Shown here: positions 16,870 through 26,118 of the stretch, one piece after another
How the letters are laid out: each line of letters begins with the position of its first letter
Numbering within the stretch: the stretch's first letter is position 1
Virus record (IMG/VR): IMGVR_UViG_3300033995_001164
Coordinates: 245,178 to 309,177 of that record
Length of the DNA stretch: 64,000 nt
Direction: 5' to 3' (one strand)
Origin: a virus
The notes under the pieces: generated by a model
What the model was told of the DNA's origin: nothing
Seen by the model: the letters and a program-made list of their open reading frames with translations, nothing else
Database searches by the model: none
Translations under genes and position numbers: made by a program

Positions 16870-17490
16870 ATGGAATTTTTAATCACAGAAGCACAGTTAA
16901 AGACAATTTTAACAGAACAAGACAAATCTAAAATGACTAACGACATGAAAGAACTATATTCTTTCACTGAAAACTTAGTTAATCGTGTCAAAGCAATTTA
17001 TGGAATAAACCTTAGGATGTTATTAACTTGGGGAACTTCGGTTGGTGGTCTTATCGCACCATTAGACGAATTTATTAAAACCGGTAATTTTAATTTAACC
17101 GAGGAACAGGGGATTTTAATCCTTGCTGCGGTGGCATCAATGCTCTTTTTTGAAAATAAAAGAGGTGTTAGTAAATTGATTGAAAAAATAAAAGAAGAAG
17201 GAGTTTTACCTCAATTTGAACAAATTTTATCGAAGGGCCATGAATTAAAATCGGCGTTTGTAGGGTTTTTAAGTTCTATTAACATAACAATAGGGTCACT
17301 TATGGAAGTAGCGGCTTATAGTTTTTTAATCCCAATTATTTTTGATATTACGGCAATTGCTGAATCTTCAACAAATTTAAGACAAAGTTCATTACAAATA
17401 GTTGAACGACTATTAGCATCTGGAGTTATTGGATTAAGTGGTCAAGCTTTGACTGTCACAATCAGAAAAATACTAAAAAAACTCAAATAA
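16870..17490 (+). CDS. Leader-bearing membrane protein
   Basis: 206 residues. Leader MEFLITEAQLKTILTEQDKS contains two possible I/L-x-T-E sites. Hydrophobic segments lie near residues 52-66, 82-97, 140-165 and 180-195. Membrane segments behind a capsid-targeting-like leader suggest a protein carried in the head and inserted into the host membrane at ejection; this is inference. Confidence 0.7.
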   Translation: MEFLITEAQLKTILTEQDKSKMTNDMKELYSFTENLVNRVKAIYGINLRMLLTWGTSVGGLIAPLDEFIKTGNFNLTEEQGILILAAVASMLFFENKRGVSKLIEKIKEEGVLPQFEQILSKGHELKSAFVGFLSSINITIGSLMEVAAYSFLIPIIFDITAIAESSTNLRQSSLQIVERLLASGVIGLSGQALTVTIRKILKKLK

Positions 17491-17491
17491 C

Positions 17492-18466
17492 TTATTTTTC
17501 AGAAAGTATTTTTTGAATCACTTTTTCTTCTTGTAATGGTGTTAAATTATGTTTATGAGGATATTTTTTAAACCAATTTCGAACCAAGGTTTCCATACTA
17601 TTTTTTTCTTGCCTTGCTCTTTTTTCAAATCCGGCTCTTTGAGCCCCTATTTCATATTTGTGTGTATAATATTTAAATGGGTTAGATTGTTCTTTAACTG
17701 TTCTTCTTCCACTATCGTATTGTAAAATATGTTCAATTTCGTGTCTAACAACTTCATTCAATTCACTAACCAGTTCATTAATAATCTCATTACCTGAATT
17801 AGGATTTACTATAATTTCAATATCTATCAGATTATCTTTGTAATATAAATCACCATCAACTTCAAAAGTTTTAACATCATCACTTTGTTTAATAGATAAA
17901 TTTAAACTAAATTCAATACCTAATTGCGGGTGATTATAATATGGTTCCGTTTCTCTCAAATCATCAGGTAATTGGTATTCCCCAAATGATTTTGTTTTGT
18001 ATAATGAAATAATATCATTAACTATTCTCCTAACAATATTATCATATTTTTTTTCCATAATTAAACTTTCGTTTATGTTTTTACTTGTTTCATTTACCAC
18101 TTTGGTACACATAGCAGGATTATTTAACCCCCAATACTGTAAAAATTTTTGTAATTGTACCGTAACTCTGTTAGTTAAGATATAAAAAGTTAAGTCCCCA
18201 TTACCCACTACTTTTTCTTTTTTACCGTCCATTAACATATTGGTAAGAGCGTCCATCATAGGATTAGAACCCTTAATGAATAAAGTGTAAGTGACATATA
18301 TCATTTCATCCCCCATTCTTATCATTTTTTTAGTTCCCGTAATTTGAACTTTAACATTGGCAAATACATCAGATGGCAAATAATCCCCCATAGGGTCTTC
18401 AACTATAAAATCATGTTGAGATAAAAATTTATTAAGTCGTTCTATTGGTAATTCTAATTCTTCCAT
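17492..18466 (-). CDS. Zincin-like metalloprotease domain protein
   Basis: 324 residues. RHEIEHILQYDSGRR (about residue 240) carries the HExxH zinc motif, and EIGAQRAGFEKRAR lies where a third ligand would be. KNINESLIMEKKYDNIVRR in the middle resembles the genome's leaders. TATTTATA box at 18471-18478. Late expression is likely. Substrate unknown. One of three unrelated HExxH proteins in the window. Confidence 0.75.
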   Translation of the reverse strand: MEELELPIERLNKFLSQHDFIVEDPMGDYLPSDVFANVKVQITGTKKMIRMGDEMIYVTYTLFIKGSNPMMDALTNMLMDGKKEKVVGNGDLTFYILTNRVTVQLQKFLQYWGLNNPAMCTKVVNETSKNINESLIMEKKYDNIVRRIVNDIISLYKTKSFGEYQLPDDLRETEPYYNHPQLGIEFSLNLSIKQSDDVKTFEVDGDLYYKDNLIDIEIIVNPNSGNEIINELVSELNEVVRHEIEHILQYDSGRRTVKEQSNPFKYYTHKYEIGAQRAGFEKRARQEKNSMETLVRNWFKKYPHKHNLTPLQEEKVIQKILSEK

Positions 18467-18470
18467 AATT

Positions 18471-18478
18471 TATAAATA
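18471..18478 (-). promoter_or_regulatory. TATTTATA start-proximal box
   Basis: Four bases before the ATG at 18466. Confidence 0.55.
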
Positions 18479-18612
18479 CTTGGTAAATGAGTTTGGTTCT
18501 TTCGTACAAATATACTATATTTAATCACACGAAAAAAATTAAAACGTTAAAATTTAATTCATTATTTGATTCGATGGAATAAAAAAATTATTATTAAAAA
18601 AAAAAATAACTT

Positions 18613-19785
18613 ATGTCAAAAATCACAGAAATTAAAAACCAATATCCTGAATTAAACATTTCAATAATTGACGTGTTTTTAAAAATGGATAATACAAAAA
18701 CAAATAAATATTTACCATTACTTTGTAAATTATTCTCTCATAGGTTTCAACCGGATAAACTATGGGGTAAAATGGACTATAAATCTGAAATAGAGCATAT
18801 TATAGAAAGAATGGAAAATTTAGGATTTGATTGTGGTAACATGTCAGATAATGAAATATATTCATATTATTTTTATACCGATGTTTTCAACAATGAAGAT
18901 ATTCGTGATGTAATTTCATTCCGTAAATATAATGAAAGAGGTTTAATTAAAAATAACGATATTACAACATATCAAACATTCGATGAAATTAGGTCGGCAG
19001 TAGGGTTGGCGTCGTTAAAAGAGGATGAAAAGATGATGAAATCCCAAATAATTAAGGAGTATGAAGATGATGTTTGGTTAGCATTAAGACCATTAACATT
19101 CGGTGCGTCATCAAAATACGGAGCCGCAACTAAATGGTGTACCACTTATCAAAATGATAAACAATATTTTGAACGATATTGGAATAGAGGTATTTTAGTT
19201 TATTTTATTAACAAAGTTACGGGATTAAAATTTGCATTATTTAAATCTCTTGATAATGAAAAAGAATTAAGTTTTTGGAACGCTGCCGATAGTAGAGTTG
19301 ATTTTTTAGAATTAGAAATTGAGGACTATATGTTTCCGATTGTTAAAAAGATTTTAAAATCGGATAAAACTAATAAAAATTTATGTTCAGTTAAAATTCA
19401 AATACAAGTTGAAATTGAATGTAGTAGGATTAGGTATAAAAAATCTCAAGTTCTTGGGGAAATATCGATGGAGGGCAATGAGGATAATATGGTAGAAGAA
19501 ATACCAATGCAGACAATGGAGATTGAAATGAACGAACCTGAGATAATAGAGAGACAAGTTATTCAATTAAGACCCAGAACGGTAAGAACAAGAGAACAAC
19601 TTGAGGAACAACTTAGAACCGAAGTTGCAATTTTGGGAGAAAATGCAGAAGTATCTCTTAGAAATCTTTATGGTGGAATCGATAGACTTGGAGAATCATT
19701 TGAGTTGGGAGTATCTACTCGAGGTAATATATCCGCCGAACCATATATTGATAATAATGAAGATTGTCAGGCCGGTGAAATATAA
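18613..19785 (+). CDS. WCTT-domain protein
   Basis: 390 residues. Shares a domain with the 4248-5603 protein: TKTNKYLPLLCKLF (about 28-41), TYQTFDEIRSAVGL (about 120-133) and SSKYGAATKWCTTYQNDKQY (about 172-191) followed by FERYWNRGILVYFINK. The C-terminal third is acidic then Arg/Glu-rich. Unlike its homologue it lacks the ITE leader and repeats. The conserved Trp-Cys-Thr and aromatic residues could form an active site, but I do not recognise a named family. Confidence 0.7.
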   Translation: MSKITEIKNQYPELNISIIDVFLKMDNTKTNKYLPLLCKLFSHRFQPDKLWGKMDYKSEIEHIIERMENLGFDCGNMSDNEIYSYYFYTDVFNNEDIRDVISFRKYNERGLIKNNDITTYQTFDEIRSAVGLASLKEDEKMMKSQIIKEYEDDVWLALRPLTFGASSKYGAATKWCTTYQNDKQYFERYWNRGILVYFINKVTGLKFALFKSLDNEKELSFWNAADSRVDFLELEIEDYMFPIVKKILKSDKTNKNLCSVKIQIQVEIECSRIRYKKSQVLGEISMEGNEDNMVEEIPMQTMEIEMNEPEIIERQVIQLRPRTVRTREQLEEQLRTEVAILGENAEVSLRNLYGGIDRLGESFELGVSTRGNISAEPYIDNNEDCQAGEI

Positions 19786-19789
19786 AATA

Positions 19790-19813
19790 AAAATACCCCG
19801 TTTGGGGTATTTT
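19790..19813. terminator. Bidirectional terminator
   Basis: AAAATACCCC / GGGGTATTTT with a GTTT loop between convergent genes. Confidence 0.85.
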
Positions 19814-19823
19814 TATTTTATAT

Positions 19824-20087
19824 TTATTCTTCTATTTCGACTATTAAAGTCCCTTCCCCTTTAATTACTCTGTGCCAAGTAAATTTTGGTATGTTAAATT
19901 CTTTAGTTTCAGATAATTTGATTGGTAAAAAATTCTCCATTTGGAATGACCACCCACCGTCTTCAACCACTGTAACTTTTCGGTCTTTAAGGTCTTGATG
20001 CCATTTTAATTCATCAGATTCAATATCAGGTGTGAATACTCTAATCATTTTTCCTGATTTAATGTATTGTTGAAATGGTAAATCCAT
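19824..20087 (-). CDS. Small cupin-like protein
   Basis: 87 residues from the ATG that overlaps the previous stop. A beta-rich pattern with FNIPKFTWHRVIKGEGTLIVEI resembles the second half of a cupin barrel. Function unknown. Confidence 0.6.
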   Translation of the reverse strand: MDLPFQQYIKSGKMIRVFTPDIESDELKWHQDLKDRKVTVVEDGGWSFQMENFLPIKLSETKEFNIPKFTWHRVIKGEGTLIVEIEE

Positions 20088-20713
20088 TACCAAGAATTTG
20101 AAGATGAAAGACCTAATTGTTTTGCATACCTTCCGATTGAGCAACTCCAATATCCAGCAGTTGTTCTATCTTTCTTTTGGTCACATTTATGACGAGCCCG
20201 GAATGATTTTGCCGCCACTTTATTACTGTTTTTGACTTTTAAATTAGGGTCACCAAAGGTAACTTTTTTAATACCACCACCAGGTGTTTTAACATAAACC
20301 GCAAATTTCTTAGGGCCTCCGGGAGTTCTTTTAGGTTTATTTAGTTCAACCTTTTTTCCTCTATGTATTGCCTCTTTTAAAATATCCTCTTCAGTCTCAG
20401 TTTCATAGATATAAGGGGCGTCCAAATAAACATATTCTTTACCTATTTTAACTTTAACCCCTAAATCAGATTCAACCATCATTTTATCTTCCTCATTAAG
20501 GTCTATTTTACCTTCATTCCATAAATTTCTAACCTCATTAACCAAATCAAAATATTTTTGAGAATAAGCCCTAAAGACATTGTCAGTTAATGATATTTTT
20601 TCAGTAATATGATAGGATAATGATTCGGAAATCACCACATCTTCTTTCAAAACCAAAGTTTTGTCTAAATGAGACTCCAAAGTCTCTTTTATTAATTCTC
20701 TTAAATTATTCAT
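20087..20713 (-). CDS. Leader-bearing phage structural-type protein
   Basis: 208 residues. N-terminus MNNLRELIKETLESHL is a helical leader. The C-terminus carries VTFGDPNLKVKNSNK, KSFRARHKCDQKKD and TAGYWSCSIGRYAKQ, a Cys-containing domain seen in many T4-like phages, including cyanophages, usually annotated only as virion or hypothetical. GTATTTATT box at 20729-20736. Confidence 0.75.
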   Translation of the reverse strand: MNNLRELIKETLESHLDKTLVLKEDVVISESLSYHITEKISLTDNVFRAYSQKYFDLVNEVRNLWNEGKIDLNEEDKMMVESDLGVKVKIGKEYVYLDAPYIYETETEEDILKEAIHRGKKVELNKPKRTPGGPKKFAVYVKTPGGGIKKVTFGDPNLKVKNSNKVAAKSFRARHKCDQKKDRTTAGYWSCSIGRYAKQLGLSSSNSW

Positions 20714-20728
20714 ACATTCTATTTTATA

Positions 20729-20736
20729 ATAAATAC
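20729..20736 (-). promoter_or_regulatory. GTATTTAT start-proximal box
   Basis: Sixteen bases before the ATG at 20713. Confidence 0.5.
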
Positions 20737-20792
20737 CCCCATAAAAACTAATAATCGCGCATCATTAAAAACTAATAATCACCCTGATAATA

Positions 20793-20800
20793 TATTTATA
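20793..20800 (+). promoter_or_regulatory. TATTTATA box before endolysin
   Basis: Lies 20 bases upstream of the endolysin ATG, consistent with late expression of lysis functions. Confidence 0.5.
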
Positions 20801-20819
20801 GTTATAAAAGTAAATTATT

Positions 20820-21632
20820 ATGACATTAAAAATTGGGTCAACCGGAGAAGAAGTGAAAAAACTTCAATTAAAATTGGGTACAACAGTTGATGGGTCTTTT
20901 GGTCCCGGTACTAAAAAATTGGTTAAAGAATGGCAAACTAAAAATGGATTAACTTCTGACGGAATTGTTGGTGAAGGAACTTGGAAAAAAATGTTTAATT
21001 CTGTGATTAAAGAAGATGTAGTTATCCCGACAGGGGGGTCAATCAATTTAGAAAAATTAAAAGGACATATTCCTGAATCAATAATTGCACAGATTCCTGA
21101 AGTTATTGAAAAATTCAAAATTAACACACCATTAAGGTTGTCTCATTTCCTTTCTCAGTGTGGTCACGAATCGGGGGGGTTCAAAGTATTCCAAGAAAAT
21201 TTAAATTATTCTGCGGATGGTCTTAAAAAAATATTCCCTAAATATTTCCCTGGTAATTTATCAGAATCTTATTCAAGAAACCCTGAAAAAATTGCATCAA
21301 AAGTATATGGTGGAAGAATGGGTAATGGTGATGAATCAACAAAAGAAGGGTTCAAATTTCGTGGCCGCGGTGGTATCCAGTTGACAGGAAAAGAAAATTA
21401 TATTGCGTTTGGAAAGGCAATTAATGAAGATTTGGTTTCTAACCCTGATTTAGTCGCTACTAAGTACCCAATATTATCAGCATCTTGGTTCTTTACAAGA
21501 TGTTTACCTAAATGTGATAGTGGTTCGTCAAGAGCCGTTGTTGAAAGTGTGACTAAATGTGTAAATGGCGGGTTGAATGGAATTGAGGACCGATATAAGC
21601 ACTTTGTAGAATATTTTAAGTTATTATCATAA
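20820..21632 (+). CDS. Endolysin: peptidoglycan-binding domain plus GH19 muramidase/chitinase-like domain
   Basis: 270 residues. Residues about 3-62 form a PG_binding_1 domain (GSTGEEVKKLQLKLG, DGSFGPGTKKLVKEWQ). From about 90 a GH19-type domain follows with the catalytic Glu in SQCGHESGGF and the conserved FRGRGGIQLTGKENY. Cleaves cell-wall glycan strands for lysis. No signal peptide, so it needs a holin; the two-helix protein at 25802 is the nearest candidate. Confidence 0.92.
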   Translation: MTLKIGSTGEEVKKLQLKLGTTVDGSFGPGTKKLVKEWQTKNGLTSDGIVGEGTWKKMFNSVIKEDVVIPTGGSINLEKLKGHIPESIIAQIPEVIEKFKINTPLRLSHFLSQCGHESGGFKVFQENLNYSADGLKKIFPKYFPGNLSESYSRNPEKIASKVYGGRMGNGDESTKEGFKFRGRGGIQLTGKENYIAFGKAINEDLVSNPDLVATKYPILSASWFFTRCLPKCDSGSSRAVVESVTKCVNGGLNGIEDRYKHFVEYFKLLS

Positions 21633-21682
21633 TTTTTTTATACTTTTTTATACTTTTTTACATTTCCATAATATTTATTAAT

Positions 21683-21820
21683 ATGGAAAGAAAAACTTTA
21701 ATAATTAGTAAAGAAACCCACCAAAAATTAAAGGAATATTGTAATAATAATTCTATTAAATTAAATGATTGGGTTGAAAAATTAATACTTAACGAAATAA
21801 AAAAGTATGATGGAAAATAA
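21683..21820 (+). CDS. Ribbon-helix-helix-like small protein
   Basis: 45 residues. MERKTLIISKETHQKLKEYC followed by LNDWVEKLILNEI has the strand-helix-helix pattern of Arc/MetJ/CopG repressors. Preceded by a TATTTATTA box ending 5 bases before the ATG. Overlaps the GIY-YIG gene, which it may regulate. Confidence 0.6.
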   Translation: MERKTLIISKETHQKLKEYCNNNSIKLNDWVEKLILNEIKKYDGK

Positions 21821-22463
21821 TTGGTATGTTTATAGACACATTAGATTGGACAAAACTGAGCCTTTTTATATCGGTATAGGTAATAAAAAAAATCACGCAA
21901 GAGCATATCAAACCAAACCTAACAGACGTAATGAAATTTGGAGAAAAATATCTAATAAAACCGATATTGAAATTGAGATTTTATTTGAAGGTTTAACTAA
22001 AAATCAAGCGTCTGAAAAAGAAAAAGAATTTATTAAATTATATGGTAGGAAAGATTTAAACACTGGGTGTTTATGTAATATGACGGATGGTGGTGATGGT
22101 ATATGGAATTGTGTTATGTCTGAAAACACTAAAGAAAAAATGAGACAATCCAAATTAGGGGATAAAAACCCCAATTTTGGTAAATCACCATCAAAAGAAA
22201 CCATATTAAAAAGAAGTAAATCTTTAACAGGCCAAAAAAGGTCTGAGGAAGAAAAACATAAACAATCATTAAGAACAATTAAATCAGGACAGGCAAAATC
22301 CACAGATGTTTACAACTTCAATAATAATGAGTATGTTGGGAGATTTCACTCTATTTCAGAAGCGTGTAGAATTTTAGGGTTTCACAAATCAAATAGTAAG
22401 GCTTGTTTAGTGGCTAAAGGTAAACGAAATCAAACTCACGGATATGTGTTTAAGTATGTTTAA
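21807..22463 (+). CDS. GIY-YIG homing endonuclease (Seg-like)
   Basis: 218 residues from an ATGATG pair. GIY-YIG core: WYVYRHIR ... PFYIGIGN (about 6-26), Arg in KKNHARAY and Glu in EKEKEFIKLYG. NUMOD3 repeats (GDKNPNFGKSPSKETILKR, EEEKHKQS) and a C-terminal NUMOD1-like part (HSISEACRILGFHKSN) bind DNA. Free-standing and probably mobile. Confidence 0.9.
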   Translation: MMENNWYVYRHIRLDKTEPFYIGIGNKKNHARAYQTKPNRRNEIWRKISNKTDIEIEILFEGLTKNQASEKEKEFIKLYGRKDLNTGCLCNMTDGGDGIWNCVMSENTKEKMRQSKLGDKNPNFGKSPSKETILKRSKSLTGQKRSEEEKHKQSLRTIKSGQAKSTDVYNFNNNEYVGRFHSISEACRILGFHKSNSKACLVAKGKRNQTHGYVFKYV

Positions 22464-22527
22464 CCCGTTGTGTGTTGGATTAAATAAAGATTTTTAATAA
22501 AGTTAATTTTTTTATAAAAAGAATACT

Positions 22528-22535
22528 TATCTTTA
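22528..22535 (+). promoter_or_regulatory. Host-type promoter, TATCTTTA
   Basis: Lies 13 bases before the ATG at 22549. Confidence 0.45.
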
Positions 22536-22548
22536 CAAAAAAAATAAA

Positions 22549-22812
22549 ATGGGGATTTCAACTAATTTAACATCAGCACTCAACGACTATAAATGGGTTG
22601 TTAGAATTTTAAATTCTTCTAAAACGAAGGAACATTTAGAATGCACTGAAAAATGTTTTAATCTTTGGGATAATAAATATTTTTCTTCTGATATCGTTGG
22701 TCTTGAAAATCGATTCTTAAGACGATTGAGAAATAATTTTTGGAGTAATTATCACCAAAAAAGAATTTCTATCACATTTAAAAAAAATTTGGTTTCCGTA
22801 GTAAAGAACTGA
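22549..22812 (+). CDS. Hypothetical protein
   Basis: 87 residues, basic in the second half (RFLRRLRNNFWSNYHQKRI). Own promoter and a hairpin region after it. No family recognised. Confidence 0.65.
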   Translation: MGISTNLTSALNDYKWVVRILNSSKTKEHLECTEKCFNLWDNKYFSSDIVGLENRFLRRLRNNFWSNYHQKRISITFKKNLVSVVKN

Positions 22813-22926
22813 ACTTTTTTTAAAATTTAATGTATTTATTTATTACACACCGCTCTTTGGAGTGTTCTCATATATTTTTTTTCCAAAAGACCCGATGATT
22901 TATTTTGTTGGGTCTTATTTTTTTAC

Positions 22927-22934
22927 TATCTTTG
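22927..22934 (+). promoter_or_regulatory. Host-type promoter, TATCTTTG
   Basis: Just downstream of a terminator-like hairpin (AAGACCC / GGGTCTT, about 22888-22916) and 15 bases before the ATG at 22950. Confidence 0.6.
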
Positions 22935-22949
22935 TAAAAAATATTAAAA

Positions 22950-23585
22950 ATGGAACCGGAAAAAGACATATTTGACGAATGGGCGGATGAAAGAGCCAAG
23001 AGACCTTGGATTATTAGAAAACTACAATACATTCCATCATGGTGGTATAATGATGGTAAGTACTTACACACAACTTTCAAAAGAGGAGTTAAAAGTGTTT
23101 GGTATTGGTTACCTATAATTTGGAAAGACCGTCATTGGGATTCTCACTACATCTTTGAGGTAATGAAACATAAAATCTCAGCTCAAGCGGATTATATTGG
23201 TGGTAATGATAGACATACTCGAGCACAATTAGATGCTAAAAGAATGAGATTGTGCGTCAAATTAATGGAATTGATACAGGAGGAATTTTATTCAACTGAA
23301 TACACCGATTATCATAAAACAAAACATTGGTTTGAACCTGTACCGGATAAACCAACATTATCATCTTGGGAATCACGATTATTAGAAGAAAATTTTGATG
23401 ATTATTTCAAAAAATACCCACTTATATACAAAAGAGTAATAAATGGTGAAGGTGTTTTTGGTAGAGACGGTCGTGAGGAAGATAAACAAATAATTGCAAT
23501 GAATATTGGACACATAAATCACGATAGAGCAAGAAAATTGTTATTCAAAATAATGGAGTCGGAAATTGAAAAATGGTGGGATTAA
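22950..23585 (+). CDS. Conserved-looking phage hypothetical protein
   Basis: 211 residues, Trp- and Tyr-rich (WWYNDGKYLHTTF, SVWYWLPIIWKDRHWDSHYIFEV). Charged helical second half. I recognise no enzymatic motif. Forms a unit with the phosphoesterase downstream. Confidence 0.7.
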   Translation: MEPEKDIFDEWADERAKRPWIIRKLQYIPSWWYNDGKYLHTTFKRGVKSVWYWLPIIWKDRHWDSHYIFEVMKHKISAQADYIGGNDRHTRAQLDAKRMRLCVKLMELIQEEFYSTEYTDYHKTKHWFEPVPDKPTLSSWESRLLEENFDDYFKKYPLIYKRVINGEGVFGRDGREEDKQIIAMNIGHINHDRARKLLFKIMESEIEKWWD

Positions 23586-23609
23586 ATTTAAAAAAAAAAA
23601 TAAAAAATT

Positions 23610-24311
23610 ATGAAGATTTCGCTAATCTCTGATACGCATAATAAGCACAAACAAATAACCGGAGATTTACCTGGTGGAGATTTACTACTTCATAGTGGTG
23701 ATATATCATCTATGGGATACGAACATGAAATCAGAGAGTTCTGTAAGTGGTTCAACAACATCGAAGGTTATACTCACAAGATTTTCATTGCTGGAAACCA
23801 CGATTGGGGATTCCAAGACAATGCTGATAAGGTGAAAGAAATTTTGGATTTCTACAGTGGAATTACTTATCTTCAAGATAGTGAAGTTAAAGTTAAAATT
23901 GGGGATGAAAGAGAAGTAAAAATCTATGGTAGTCCTTACCAACCAGAATTTCATGGATGGGCATTTAACTTACCTAAAAATGGAATTGAATTATCGGGTA
24001 AATGGGAAGGAATCCCTGATGACACTGATATCCTATTAACTCACGGACCTGCGTTTGGAATATTAGATACCGTTGAAGGTAGAAGACACGATAATTTGGG
24101 TTGTGAATTATTAGTTGAGAGATTACGAATTATAACCCCTAAAATTCATCTTTGTGGTCATATTCATACAGGTTATGGTTATGTTAGAAAAGGAGATACT
24201 CACCACTTCAATACTGCGGTTTTAAATGAAAGATATACTTATACTCAAAAACCAATGACCATCGATTGGAATCCTGATACTAATGAAGTTGAATTTCCTA
24301 GTATCGACTAA
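23610..24311 (+). CDS. Calcineurin-like metallophosphoesterase
   Basis: 233 residues. Motifs SDTHNKH, HSGDISS, GNHDWGF, LLTHGPAFG and CGHIHTGYG are complete and in order. Closer in layout to the MPPED/YfcE-like single-domain phosphoesterases than to the 6914 protein. Substrate unknown. Confidence 0.9.
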   Translation: MKISLISDTHNKHKQITGDLPGGDLLLHSGDISSMGYEHEIREFCKWFNNIEGYTHKIFIAGNHDWGFQDNADKVKEILDFYSGITYLQDSEVKVKIGDEREVKIYGSPYQPEFHGWAFNLPKNGIELSGKWEGIPDDTDILLTHGPAFGILDTVEGRRHDNLGCELLVERLRIITPKIHLCGHIHTGYGYVRKGDTHHFNTAVLNERYTYTQKPMTIDWNPDTNEVEFPSID

Positions 24312-24546
24312 ATAAAACTTGCCAAACAATCTGAGGTATTTTGGTAAATATTTCATCAGAACCTTCCTTACTTAAATTAGGGAGGTCTTTGATGTATTTT
24401 TGAAGATATTTTGGTTCCTGTCTTAATCTCGAAACAATCGAACTTTTTCGATATAATCTATCAGGATTATACTCATATTGTTCTTTTATTACCTTTTTAA
24501 TAATAAGGTTTAAATCATTCTCATTTATTTTTATTATATTTCTCAT
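24298..24546 (-). CDS. Leader-bearing small protein
   Basis: 82 residues from the ATG just after a GGTATTTATT box. The leader INENDLNLIIKKVIKEQYEY closely follows the pattern (R/I)xxEx(D/E)LxxLIxxVIxE. Overlaps the convergent gene by 14 bases. Confidence 0.65.
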   Translation of the reverse strand: MRNIIKINENDLNLIIKKVIKEQYEYNPDRLYRKSSIVSRLRQEPKYLQKYIKDLPNLSKEGSDEIFTKIPQIVWQVLFSRY

Positions 24547-24566
24547 AACAATAAATACCAAACAAA

Positions 24567-24869
24567 ATGAAAAACAAAAAAGATTTACTAATTTGTAGTT
24601 GTCATTCAACTGACCATCAATTAATTATACTATATGAAGAAGACGAATTAGACAATGGTGTAACATATCCTATGTGCTATTTTCACATACATCTAAAGAA
24701 ACGACCATTTTGGGAACGAGTTAAATATGGTGTTCAATACATATTTGGTAGGCAATGTAATTACGGGGCGTTCGATGAATTCATATTTAATCCGGATGAT
24801 GCCGATAAATTACAAGGATTAGTTGATTACTTAAAAAATCAAAAAAGTAGAATTAAAGGTGGTGAATAA
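24567..24869 (+). CDS. Hypothetical protein, CSCHSTDHQ type
   Basis: 100 residues with ICSCHSTDHQLIILYEED at the N-terminus and a following HIHLKKRPFWERVKYGVQYIFG. This arrangement looks like a phage protein common in flavobacterial phages; no function known. Its stop lies in the loop of the terminator at 24855-24878. Confidence 0.7.
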   Translation: MKNKKDLLICSCHSTDHQLIILYEEDELDNGVTYPMCYFHIHLKKRPFWERVKYGVQYIFGRQCNYGAFDEFIFNPDDADKLQGLVDYLKNQKSRIKGGE

Positions 24870-24878
24870 CCACCTTTT
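24855..24878 (+). terminator. Terminator overlapping a gene end
   Basis: AAAGGTGGT / ACCACCTTT stem with the stop codon in the loop. Confidence 0.75.
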
Positions 24879-24882
24879 GTTA

Positions 24883-24890
24883 TATTTATT
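24883..24890 (+). promoter_or_regulatory. TATTTATT start-proximal box
   Basis: Three bases before the ATG at 24894. Confidence 0.5.
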
Positions 24891-24893
24891 AAT

Positions 24894-25529
24894 ATGGCAA
24901 ACCAAAGTAACTTTTCGAGATTCCCAAAAAAACAATTAGTTTTTATCGCTAATAAACTTATTGAAGACGGATTTGAATGGGATGATATCACTCATAATTA
25001 TCAGGACATATATGATGATAATGAAGATATACTTAAACAAGTATCCTCGTATTTTAACGAATCAGTGGTCGAAGAGGATGTTCAGTTTTTTATTAAGTTT
25101 TTAGAAATTAATAGTGGTTTACTTTCTCGAATATCTAATGATGATAAGTCGATGATAGAACATCTTATAATCCCACAACCTAAAGATTATTTAGTTGAAT
25201 ATACCACCCAAGGTAGCTGTACATTTATCGAATATTATGAAACTCGTTTCTCATCTTACGATAAAGATTGGGTGATAGATTCTTTAAATATGCAAAGAAA
25301 CGATGGTAATTGGGATGTTTATTCCGGTGTTCTAAAAAATACCGAATATGATAATTGGGAAATGAATGATTGGGAAGTTGATGAGGTTAAAGAAGCTCCA
25401 AAAAATGTACAAGAATCTCGTAACCCACGAAAATTATTGGAGAATACCGAAAAACTTATCCCTAAATTAGATAAAGATACTCTTGTTAGTCTAAAATTTC
25501 TTATAGACAAACAATTAAGAAACCTTTGA
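24894..25529 (+). CDS. Hypothetical late protein
   Basis: 211 residues. Acidic; a Trp-rich stretch (DYDNWEMNDWEVDEV-like, about 155-170) and a C-terminal helical part. Overlaps the convergent gene by 15 bases. No family recognised. Confidence 0.65.
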   Translation: MANQSNFSRFPKKQLVFIANKLIEDGFEWDDITHNYQDIYDDNEDILKQVSSYFNESVVEEDVQFFIKFLEINSGLLSRISNDDKSMIEHLIIPQPKDYLVEYTTQGSCTFIEYYETRFSSYDKDWVIDSLNMQRNDGNWDVYSGVLKNTEYDNWEMNDWEVDEVKEAPKNVQESRNPRKLLENTEKLIPKLDKDTLVSLKFLIDKQLRNL

Positions 25530-25739
25530 TTTCCTTGTTATTTTTTTCGTTTCTTTAGTTAATTCCCCTAATGTTTTTTTCTTTGACGGGTCAGACCATT
25601 CATACCCCTTTTTATATCTAATTTCGACCTCTATGGGACCAAATGTTGATATAGATGAATCGTACTTCCAAATGGTTGTTGTTTCCTCGTCTTCGTAGAC
25701 TATTTGTCTTTTTGTGTTTTTTATAACTTCTATTGCCAT
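25515..25739 (-). CDS. Small hypothetical protein
   Basis: 74 residues, beta-rich N-terminus (RQIVYEDEETTTIWKYDSS) with lysine-rich C-terminus. Host-type promoter directly upstream. Confidence 0.65.
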   Translation of the reverse strand: MAIEVIKNTKRQIVYEDEETTTIWKYDSSISTFGPIEVEIRYKKGYEWSDPSKKKTLGELTKETKKITRKSKVS

Positions 25740-25743
25740 GACG

Positions 25744-25751
25744 CAAATATA
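25744..25751 (-). promoter_or_regulatory. Host-type promoter, TATATTTG
   Basis: Four bases before the ATG at 25739. Confidence 0.55.
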
Positions 25752-25773
25752 TAAAAAATTTTATTAAATAAAA

Positions 25774-25795
25774 AACCCCTCGTTTAGGAGGGGTA
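25774..25795 (-). terminator. Terminator of the holin-like gene
   Basis: ACCCCTC / GAGGGGT stem with T run on the minus strand. Confidence 0.8.
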
Positions 25796-25801
25796 GTTAA
25801 T

Positions 25802-26053
25802 TTACTCTTCAGTTTCTTTACTTTTGTTTTTATTAATCCATTTGTCTACCGAACCGATACCAAATGACCCTAAAACTAACCATGTAAAGGCGTTGAAAAT
25901 GAACTCGTTTATCATTAGGTTTTGACCTAAATAACCTGTGATAATATCCGCAACTGCGAAAGCTATCATCATGATGAAAGCTAAAAAGCCAACAACACTT
26001 TTCTCATTGATTGAGTTATCGTCATTGAATAACTCTCTAAAAAATTTTTTCAT
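25802..26053 (-). CDS. Two-helix membrane protein, holin candidate
   Basis: 83 residues. Two hydrophobic segments (about 20-42 and 50-70), short charged N-terminus (MKKFFRELFNDDNS) and a charged C-terminal tail (KWINKNKSKETEE), as in many class II holins. Preceded by a GATATTTATA box, so late. The endolysin at 20820 has no signal peptide and would need such a partner. Confidence 0.6.
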   Translation of the reverse strand: MKKFFRELFNDDNSINEKSVVGFLAFIMMIAFAVADIITGYLGQNLMINEFIFNAFTWLVLGSFGIGSVDKWINKNKSKETEE

Positions 26054-26118
26054 AGTATTTGGTAATTTACTTAATTATAAATATCAAAAAAACTACTATT
26101 TATTTGAAAAATCATAAC